Position numbers and translations under genes: made by a program. A stretch of 6,372 nucleotides of DNA from assembly GCA_013697395.1 (NCBI GenBank), contig JACCWY010000276.1, forward strand, positions 1-6,372. The letters run 5' to 3'. This DNA comes from Chloroflexota bacterium. GTDB lineage: Bacteria > Chloroflexota > Limnocylindria > QHBO01. A model generated the notes under the pieces. The model was not told the origin of the DNA, did not search any database, and worked only from the letters and a program-made list of their open reading frames with translations. Position 1 is the first letter of the stretch. Every line of letters begins with the position of its first letter. Below are positions 1-4,305 of this stretch, piece by piece.

Positions 1-1
1 C

Positions 2-670
2 GTCATCGAGACGCCGTCCTTCATCCGGCACCTGATCCCGTTTGCCGCCTATTACGAGCCGGCAAAGTTCGACCGCGTCCCGCTGGGCGTCTACATCGTC
101 ACTCCGCCGTCGACCCCCGAGATGATGCGGGAGCACAACTACGCCTCGATCAGCAATACCGGCGTGCACGAGGCGTACCCGGGGCATCACCTCCAGCTCA
201 GCGCCGCAGTCACCAACCCTTCGCTCGTCCGCCTCTTCAGCTTCGCCCCGGAGTTCGCGGAGGGATGGGCGTTCTACTGCGAGCGGATGATGAAGGAGCA
301 GGGATTCGACGATACGCCCGCCAACTCGTACATCGTCCACACCGACGCCATCTGGCGCGCGACCCGGATCATCCTCGACGTCCAGCTGCACCGCGGCCTC
401 ATCGGTTTCGACGACGCGGTCGATCGGCTGGTGGCCGAGACCGGCTTCGAGCGTCCGGCGGCAGTGGCGGAGGTCAAGCGCTACACCTCGACGCCCACCT
501 ACCAGCTGTCATACCTGTTCGGCCGGCACATGATCGAGAGGCTCAAGGCGGACGTCGAGGCCCGCGAGGGTGCCGCCTTCAGCCGCAAACGCTTCCACGA
601 CACGCTCATCTACGGCGGGACGATGCCGGTCAGCTACGCGCGGCGCCTGTTCGAGCCCGACGGCCGATGA
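2..670 (+). CDS. DUF885 family protein, C-terminal part (start lies outside window)
   Basis: The reading frame is open from the left edge, so the true start is upstream; 222 residues are visible. The family signature is clear: HEAYPGHHLQ at 167-196, a HExxxGHH metal-ligand motif, followed by EGWAFYCER at 260-286, whose glutamate is the likely further ligand. DUF885 proteins are typically about 550-600 residues, so roughly the last 40 percent is present. They are regarded as zinc-dependent, M32-like or gluzincin-like hydrolases, often secreted, and few have a known substrate. A signal peptide cannot be judged because the N-terminus is missing. The TGA stop overlaps the ATG of the cyclophilin gene by four bases (ATGA, 667-670), so the two are probably co-transcribed and translationally coupled. 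Family assignment is firm; the substrate is unknown. Confidence 0.9.
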   Translation, partial: VIETPSFIRHLIPFAAYYEPAKFDRVPLGVYIVTPPSTPEMMREHNYASISNTGVHEAYPGHHLQLSAAVTNPSLVRLFSFAPEFAEGWAFYCERMMKEQGFDDTPANSYIVHTDAIWRATRIILDVQLHRGLIGFDDAVDRLVAETGFERPAAVAEVKRYTSTPTYQLSYLFGRHMIERLKADVEAREGAAFSRKRFHDTLIYGGTMPVSYARRLFEPDGR

Positions 671-1341
671 GGGCACGGGCTGCTCTTGCCGGGATCGCGA
701 TCGCCATGGCGCTTGCCGCATGTACCGCTGAGCCGACGCCGACGCCGGCGCCGGACTGCCCGACAGCTCCGCCGACCTCGATCTCGGCCCAGGCGACGCT
801 CGAAGGGGCGACGCTCGCGACGGTCCGCGTCGGCGGCGAGGCCGAGGGTGCATTCGACATCGAGCTGTACGGCGAGCAGGCGCCGATCGCGACGGCGAGC
901 TTCGTGGCCCTCGCGCGCTGTGGCTTCTACGACGGAATCAAATTCCACCGGGTGCTGGCCGGGTTCGTCGCCCAGGCCGGCGATCCGGAGACCGAGAGCA
1001 ACGACGGCGACTTCCCCGGCATCGGCACCGGGGGGCCGGGCTACGAGTTCGACATCGAGCCGCCCGCCGACGGGCTCGACTACGGGGTGTACTCGGTCTC
1101 GATGGCGAATGACACGCGGACGAACGGGAGCCAGTTCTTCGTGGCGCTGGCCGACCTCAACGACGGGCTCCCGCGCCAATACACGATCTTCGGCCAGGTG
1201 GTCAGTGGGACGGACATCATCGACGCCATCGGTGACGTCCCCGTCAACGACCCGCGCATCGGCGTTCCGGCAGCCCCTGTCGTGATCGAGTCGATCACCG
1301 TTTCGGCGGGTACGGGACCCCAGGCATCGCCCGGCGAATAA
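667..1341 (+). CDS. Cyclophilin-type peptidyl-prolyl cis-trans isomerase, predicted lipoprotein
   Basis: The 224-residue product catalyses cis-trans isomerisation of X-Pro bonds. The first 19 residues form a short signal peptide (MRAR, then a hydrophobic stretch) ending in the lipobox LAAC with Cys19, which predicts a membrane-anchored lipoprotein on the outer face of the cytoplasmic membrane. A Pro/Thr-rich linker (about residues 20-36) precedes the cyclophilin domain, about residues 40-215. Seen motifs: FHRV with the catalytic Arg95, FVAQAGDP, the SMAN motif, NGSQFF at 153-158 (Gln156 and Phe157 line the proline pocket) and YTIFGQVV. The tryptophan common in eukaryotic cyclophilins is not evident, as is usual in bacterial forms. 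The ATG is chosen because it starts the lipoprotein signal and overlaps the upstream TGA; a longer frame to 265 lies inside the DUF885 gene. No Shine-Dalgarno is seen, so initiation probably depends on coupling. A fold catalyst for exported proteins is inferred. Confidence 0.93.
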   Translation: MRARAALAGIAIAMALAACTAEPTPTPAPDCPTAPPTSISAQATLEGATLATVRVGGEAEGAFDIELYGEQAPIATASFVALARCGFYDGIKFHRVLAGFVAQAGDPETESNDGDFPGIGTGGPGYEFDIEPPADGLDYGVYSVSMANDTRTNGSQFFVALADLNDGLPRQYTIFGQVVSGTDIIDAIGDVPVNDPRIGVPAAPVVIESITVSAGTGPQASPGE

Positions 1342-1359
1342 CAAAGCGCTTTGCTTTGT
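1341..1359 (+). terminator. Hairpin at the end of the cyclophilin gene (weak terminator or operator)
   Basis: ACAAAGC (1341-1347) and GCTTTGT (1353-1359) form a perfect 7-bp stem around a 5-base loop, starting on the last base of the TAA stop. There is no T tract after it; the sequence continues TAAAGG... The position suits transcription termination or 3' end protection for the DUF885-cyclophilin pair. The same bases contain a 12-bp perfect palindrome (1342-1353), so a protein-binding site is an alternative. Confidence 0.35.
1342..1353. promoter_or_regulatory. 12-bp perfect palindrome CAAAGCGCTTTG, possible LacI-family-like operator
   Basis: The sequence reads identically on both strands and contains AAGCGCTT, which fits the AAnCGnTT core with a central CG typical of LacI/GalR-family operators. 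It lies 32 bases upstream of a TTGATA promoter-like hexamer (1385-1390) in a locally A+T-rich stretch. No regulator gene is present in the window. It could instead be only part of the hairpin at 1341-1359. Confidence 0.25.
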
Positions 1360-1384
1360 AAAGGAATCTCAACCTCGAAAACCC

Positions 1385-1413
1385 TTGATAGAAGAGAACA
1401 GGCGGTCTAACCT
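1385..1413 (+). promoter_or_regulatory. Candidate sigma-70-type promoter in the 1342-1617 gap
   Basis: TTGATA (1385-1390) matches 5 of 6 bases of the -35 consensus. Exactly 17 bases later TAACCT (1408-1413) keeps the T, A and final T of the -10 consensus. The expected transcription start is about 1420. The surroundings are A+T-rich: 24 G/C in the 60 bases from 1341, by hand count. It would drive the proposed small RNA ending at the hairpin at 1536-1563. The -10 is only 3 of 6, so the call is tentative. Confidence 0.35.
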
Positions 1414-1459
1414 ACGAGTGCTGTTCGCACCAGCGATTCACTACTGGTCGCAAGGCCAT

Positions 1460-1487
1460 GGGTAGGTTAGGGTTAGGGTAGTGCGGG
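1460..1487 (+). other. G-quadruplex-forming motif with telomere-like TTAGGG repeat
   Basis: Four GGG runs at 1460-1462, 1470-1472, 1476-1478 and 1485-1487 are separated by loops of 7, 3 and 6 bases, which fits the canonical G3N1-7 pattern. The middle contains two tandem TTAGGG units (1467-1478). If transcribed on the plus strand, the RNA could fold into a quadruplex. The 3' run is shared with the GAAA hairpin at 1481-1496, so the two folds would compete. Confidence 0.5.
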
Positions 1488-1535
1488 AAACCGTGCGTGA
1501 AAGATGCCCTTGCGATTAGCGAATCCGGCAGCATT

Positions 1536-1563
1536 GAAGGCCCCCGCTTCGGCGGGGGCCTTC
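1536..1563 (+). terminator. Very strong UUCG-capped hairpin, probable intrinsic terminator
   Basis: A perfect 12-bp stem (arms 1536-1547 and 1552-1563, beginning GAAGGCC and ending GGCCTTC) closes on the loop TTCG with a C-G closing pair, the extra-stable cUUCGg tetraloop. No T tract follows on either strand; such hairpins without a U-run are common in GC-rich bacteria. It would end the upstream transcript (candidate sRNA or cyclophilin operon read-through) 54 bases before the tRNA. The symmetry means it could act in both directions. Confidence 0.65.
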
Positions 1564-1600
1564 GCCTATCCAGGCGACCACGTCGCAGGCGGGAGCGGGT

Positions 1601-1606
1601 TATCAT
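1601..1606 (+). promoter_or_regulatory. Putative -10 box of the tRNA-Arg promoter
   Basis: TATCAT matches 5 of 6 bases of TATAAT and lies 11 bases before the tRNA 5' end, so the start point would be about 1613. No good -35 hexamer is seen at 16-18 bases spacing. The same transcript would probably continue into the dGTPase-like gene. Confidence 0.45.
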
Positions 1607-1617
1607 CGGCCCGTCGT

Positions 1618-1693
1618 GCGCCTGTAGCTCAGTGGATAGAGCGTCGGCCTCCGGAGCCGAAGGTCGCAGGTTCGAATCCTGTCGGGCGCGCCA
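1618..1693 (+). tRNA. tRNA-Arg, anticodon CCG (reads CGG)
   Basis: A complete 76-base cloverleaf. Acceptor arms are 1618-1624 and 1683-1689 (7 pairs, one G-U) with discriminator G1690 and an encoded CCA (1691-1693). The D arm is GCTC/GAGC (1627-1630 with 1639-1642). The anticodon stem is TCGGC/GCCGA (1644-1648 with 1656-1660) with loop CTCCGGA, so the anticodon is CCG at 1651-1653, preceded by the invariant T1650 and followed by G1654. The T arm is GCAGG/CCTGT around TTCGAAT (1671-1677). CGG is frequent in the surrounding genes, so this tRNA serves a common codon here. No duplicated 3' end or integrase gene is seen, so nothing indicates use as an integration site. Confidence 0.98.
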
Positions 1694-1722
1694 CCCCTCC
1701 ACAAATCCGCCATCATCCGCGC

Positions 1723-2745
1723 ATGCAGGAGACAGGCGACACGCCGACGCTCCGCCGCCGCGATCGGGCGACGCGTGAAGCCGAGGAGGACGAGCGGCTC
1801 AGCGCATCGGCGTCACGGTCGGTGCAGTCGAGGGGCCGCGAGCGCCCAGAGGACCCGGACGAGTTCCGGACCGCGTTCGAGCGGGACCGGGATCGGATCA
1901 TCCATTCGAAGGCGTTCCGCCGGCTGAAGCACAAGACGCAGGTCTTCCTCAATCCCGAGGGCGACCATTACGTCACGCGTCTGACGCACACGATGCAGGT
2001 GACACAGGTGGCCCGCTCGCTGGCGGCTGCGCTCAGCCTGAACGAGCCGTTGGCGGAGGCGATCGCGCTGGGCCACGACGTCGGCCACTCGCCGTTCGGC
2101 CACACCGGGGAGGACGCCCTCTCGCCGTACTTCGCCCCGGCGGAATGGCATCACGCTGCGCAGAGCGTGCGCATCTTCGAGGTGCTGGAGGACGCGAACC
2201 TGACCTGGGAGGTGCGCGACGGCATTCGTGCGCACTCGTGGCGAGTCGACCCGCCGCCGGCGACGGCCGAGGCGTTCTGCGTCAGGTTCGCCGATCGCAT
2301 CGCCTACCTGGCCCACGACGCGCTTGACGCCATCCGGGCCGGCGTCCTGCAGCCGCAGGCGCTGCCCTCCACCGTGATCGAGCGGTTCGGCCAGCCCGGG
2401 CGCGAGTGGGTCAGCGCCATGATCGGTGCGGTCATCGACGAGTCGCTGCGGACCGGCGCCGTGCGCATGGACGCGCCGACGCTCGCGGTCATGACCGAGC
2501 TGCGGGACTTCATGTTCGAGCACGTCTACCAGTCGGACGAGCAGTCACGACAGCAGCGACGCGCCATCGGCATCGTGCGCGACCTGATGGACTGGCACCT
2601 GGAGCGGCCACAGGAGATCCCCGCGACCTATCGGCAGGACGAGGCCGCGCTGGTGGTCCAGGCCGCGGACTACATCGCGGGCATGACCGACCGCTTCGCG
2701 CTCGCGACGCACGATCGGCTCTTCCGGCCGGCATTGAACCTGTAG
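1723..2745 (+). CDS. dgt: Deoxyguanosinetriphosphate triphosphohydrolase-like protein (type 2, HD domain)
   Basis: The 340-residue product matches the usual length of type 2 dGTPase-like proteins, which hydrolyse dNTPs to deoxynucleosides and triphosphate in the cytoplasm and limit dNTP pools. Seen landmarks: FERDRDRIIHSKAFRRLKHKTQVF before the HD domain (about residues 51-74); metal ligands His89 (RLTHT), His118-Asp119 (GHDVGHSPFGH, with His122 and His127 likely catalytic) and Asp191 (FADRIAYLAHD). ADRIAY with the following HDALDA is the type 2 form. The ATG at 1723 is chosen because the family's Arg/Glu-rich N-terminus begins here. The frame stays open upstream to 1504, but that stretch crosses the tRNA and a terminator. 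The gene starts 29 bases after the tRNA with no terminator and no Shine-Dalgarno, so expression from the tRNA promoter is likely. True substrate preference cannot be read from sequence. Confidence 0.94.
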   Translation: MQETGDTPTLRRRDRATREAEEDERLSASASRSVQSRGRERPEDPDEFRTAFERDRDRIIHSKAFRRLKHKTQVFLNPEGDHYVTRLTHTMQVTQVARSLAAALSLNEPLAEAIALGHDVGHSPFGHTGEDALSPYFAPAEWHHAAQSVRIFEVLEDANLTWEVRDGIRAHSWRVDPPPATAEAFCVRFADRIAYLAHDALDAIRAGVLQPQALPSTVIERFGQPGREWVSAMIGAVIDESLRTGAVRMDAPTLAVMTELRDFMFEHVYQSDEQSRQQRRAIGIVRDLMDWHLERPQEIPATYRQDEAALVVQAADYIAGMTDRFALATHDRLFRPALNL

Positions 2746-2746
2746 C

Positions 2747-2772
2747 TCGCTGAGCGGCGGCCGCGTCAGCGG
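2747..2772. terminator. Hairpin between convergent genes, probable bidirectional terminator
   Basis: CGCTGA (2748-2753) pairs with TCAGCG (2766-2771), extended by a T-G pair (2747 with 2772). The 12-base interior contains the palindrome GCGGCCGC (2757-2764). It fills almost the whole 20-base gap between the dGTPase-like stop and the lipid kinase stop, and one arm includes the kinase stop codon. No T tract is present on either side, so termination efficiency is uncertain. Confidence 0.4.
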
Positions 2773-3683
2773 AAGACGCGCAGCGCCTTCGGGCGGACCT
2801 CGAACACGACCGGCGTCACGCCGATGCTCTCGCCGTCGGCGTGCGCCGGGAGGGCTCGCCGCAGGCCGGCGATCTCGACGCGACGCGCGCGGTACTGGCC
2901 GATGCGCGGCTCGCGGCGGTCCTTGCGGCGCGCCACCGCCAGGAAATGGCGGATGACGTCGAGGCGGCTCATGCCGTGGAACACGGCCACGTCCAAGATG
3001 CCGTCGGTTGGATCGGCCTCGGCGGAGACCGCGAAGCCGGCTCCATGATACGGGCCGTTGCTGATGGTGACCGATGGGCTGCCGGTGCGGTACGCGACGC
3101 CGTCGAGCGTGATTCGCATTGGCGTGCGGCGCAGGCGCAGGCCACGAGCGAGCGCGCCGGCGGCGCGCAGCCAGCCGCGCCGCTCGGCGAACTCGACAGC
3201 CAGGAAGCCGACGGCGTCGACGCCGACACCGGCCGCCTCGAAGAATGGCCTCCCCTCGTCGCGCTCGCGGACGACCCAGCCGGCGTCGACCAGGCTCGCG
3301 TTCCCGGTGGCGATGACGTCGAGCGCCGCGTCGAGCGTGACCGGGATGCCGAAGCCGCGGGCCATGTTGTTGAAGCTGCCCATGGCCAGGATGCCGAGCG
3401 TCGCCTCCGGATGTCCGACCAGCGAGGCCGCCACGCCCGAGACCGTCCCGTCGCCCCCGGCCACCACGACGTCGCGGCCATCGTCGGCCGCGCCACGCGC
3501 CAGCGCGCCGCCGTCGTCGTCGGCGGTCAGCTCATGAAGTCGCACGTCGAGACCGCGCTCCGCGAGCGCTGCCTGCAGCGCGGCCGGCGCGAGTCGCTCG
3601 AGGTCATCGTCGAGGCCGGGGCCGGAGCCGGGCTTGCCGCCGGCCACCGGGTTGACGAGCAGCAGGACGGGCCGGCGCCTCAT
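2766..3683 (-). CDS. Diacylglycerol kinase family lipid kinase
   Basis: The 305-residue product has the usual length and motifs of the DagK/YegS/LCB5 family, which phosphorylates diacylglycerol or related lipids with ATP at the membrane face. Seen in order: NPVAGG (residues 11-16, the NPxSG-type nucleotide loop), VVVAGGDGT (72-80, catalytic GGDGT), GSFNNMARGFGIP (102-113, equivalent to GTGNDFAR), AAGVGVDAVGF (150-160), ADPTDGILDVAVF (223-235) and the C-terminal ADGES...VRPKAL. The ATG at 3683 gives the standard N-terminus just before the first beta strand; the frame is open further upstream to 4076, but that overlaps the preceding gene in another frame. It is the last gene of the minus-strand operon and overlaps the upstream stop by four bases (ATGA). 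The lipid substrate is not determinable; phospholipid salvage is the likely role. Confidence 0.92.
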   Translation of the reverse strand: MRRRPVLLLVNPVAGGKPGSGPGLDDDLERLAPAALQAALAERGLDVRLHELTADDDGGALARGAADDGRDVVVAGGDGTVSGVAASLVGHPEATLGILAMGSFNNMARGFGIPVTLDAALDVIATGNASLVDAGWVVRERDEGRPFFEAAGVGVDAVGFLAVEFAERRGWLRAAGALARGLRLRRTPMRITLDGVAYRTGSPSVTISNGPYHGAGFAVSAEADPTDGILDVAVFHGMSRLDVIRHFLAVARRKDRREPRIGQYRARRVEIAGLRRALPAHADGESIGVTPVVFEVRPKALRVFR

Positions 3684-4024
3684 TCCGTCCCCCGGTGATA
3701 GGCCTGGAACGACCCGTCGCCGCAATCGAGCACGATCCGCTGCGGGAGCGGCTCGCCGCTCGCCGCCGGCGCGAACCCCGGCTCGACGTAGACCTCCCAG
3801 CGCGCGAGTCCGAACGATGCGCTCCCGGCGCGCTCCAGTGCCCGGTCGATGCCCTCGAGTACCGGGGCGGCAGCCGGCGACCCGACCGGCTCGAACGCGG
3901 CGGGCTGGTAGGGCAGCAGCTCCGGGCACTCGGCCGGTGCGCTCGCGCGCCAGATGCCGAAGAGGCCGACGCCGACGAACACGATCGCGCCGAGCGTCCC
4001 GCAGCCGAGGACCCGCCGGTTCAC
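3680..4024 (-). CDS. Small single-pass membrane protein, unknown function
   Basis: I do not recognise this 114-residue product. Residues 1-4 (MNRR) are positively charged and residues 5-25 form one hydrophobic, glycine-rich segment (LGCGTLGAIVFVGVGLFGIW), so a signal anchor with the C-terminus outside is likely. There is no proper lipobox. The outer part contains Pro/Ala-rich stretches and two cysteines, Cys33 and Cys101 (VLDCGDGSF), which could form a disulfide. It starts with GTG, overlapping the acylphosphatase TGA (GTGA, 4021-4024), and its own TGA overlaps the lipid kinase ATG. Sharing four-base overlaps on both sides is strong evidence that it is a real gene. Its position just before a membrane-acting lipid kinase suggests, without proof, a related envelope role. 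Confidence 0.75.
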   Translation of the reverse strand: MNRRVLGCGTLGAIVFVGVGLFGIWRASAPAECPELLPYQPAAFEPVGSPAAAPVLEGIDRALERAGSASFGLARWEVYVEPGFAPAASGEPLPQRIVLDCGDGSFQAYHRGTE

Positions 4025-4305
4025 GATCGCATGATCCCGAACCGGTGGAACTCGCCACTGGCCGGCCCACGGTCACTCTCGAACGAATCGACGCGGGCGC
4101 CTGGCGGGCCTACCTCCAGCCGGTGGGCCAGCTCCGTCAGGGCACCGGCATCGCCCTCGGCCACGACCTCGACCGACCGTTCATCGTCCGCGTTCATGAC
4201 CCAGCCGACGAGCCCGAGCGCCTCCGCCTGGCGCCGCGCCCACCACCGGAACCCGACCCCCTGGACGCGGCCCGTGACACGCGCCGTCAGGCGCTCATCA
4301 CTCAC
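4021..4305 (-). CDS. acyP: Acylphosphatase
   Basis: The 94-residue product has the size and signature of acylphosphatase, a small cytoplasmic enzyme that hydrolyses carboxyl-phosphate bonds such as those in acetyl phosphate or 1,3-bisphosphoglycerate. The motif GRVQGVGFRWWARRQAEALGLVGWVMNADD carries the catalytic Arg20 (phosphate binding) and Asn38 (activates water); VEVVAEG follows as the third conserved strand. The start is GTG at 4305, the only initiation codon giving the family N-terminus, and it overlaps the stop of the delta' gene by four bases (GTGA, 4302-4305). No Shine-Dalgarno independent of the upstream gene is needed. The physiological substrate in this operon is unknown. Confidence 0.95.
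   Translation of the reverse strand: MSDERLTARVTGRVQGVGFRWWARRQAEALGLVGWVMNADDERSVEVVAEGDAGALTELAHRLEVGPPGARVDSFESDRGPASGEFHRFGIMRS

Larger units (their letters stand above)
1420..1563 (+). ncRNA. Candidate small noncoding RNA (about 144 nt), family not recognised
   Basis: There is no credible coding frame between the cyclophilin stop and the tRNA, yet the stretch is ordered: a promoter-like pair upstream, then ACCAG/CTGGT (1429-1433 with 1444-1448), a G-run cluster (1460-1487), GTGCGG-GAAA-CCGTGC (1481-1496) forming a 6-bp helix capped by a GNRA tetraloop with two G-U pairs, GATT-AGCG-AATC (1514-1525), and a final 12-bp UUCG hairpin (1536-1563). G+C is 103 of 200 bases at 1341-1540, clearly below the flanking genes. 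I compared it from memory with 6S, SRP, tmRNA and RNase P landmarks and common riboswitch cores and recognised none. It may be a standalone sRNA or an untranslated leader or trailer. Confidence 0.33.

Noticed and set aside
634..1344. Minus-strand frames of 236 codons at 634-1344 and 1813-2523
   Set aside because: They are antisense to the cyclophilin and dGTPase-like genes, Arg-rich, and without recognisable motifs or start signals.
1405..1472. Resemblance to an integron attC site (GTCTAAC ... GTTAGGG)
   Set aside because: The right core does not fit GTTRRRY, the paired arms form one continuous 9-bp stem without the spacer and L-box layout, and no integrase or cassette genes are present.
1418..1481. 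Tiny frames in the gap: GTG at 1418 (15 codons) and ATG at 1458 (7 codons), possible leader peptides
   Set aside because: Neither has a suitably spaced Shine-Dalgarno nor a run of one amino acid codon that would suggest attenuation.
1412..1702. Minus-strand frame of 96 codons whose protein contains RARQDSNLRPSAPEADALSTELQA
   Set aside because: This peptide is the well-known false translation of the antisense of a tRNA-Arg gene; it covers 1618-1693 and the strong hairpin and is not a gene.
1504..1722. Upstream extension of the dGTPase-like frame to an ATG at 1504
   Set aside because: It would translate through the UUCG hairpin and the whole tRNA, and the family N-terminus begins at 1723.
3684..4076. 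Upstream extension of the lipid kinase frame
   Set aside because: It overlaps the small membrane protein in another frame, and the kinase family N-terminus starts at the ATG at 3683.
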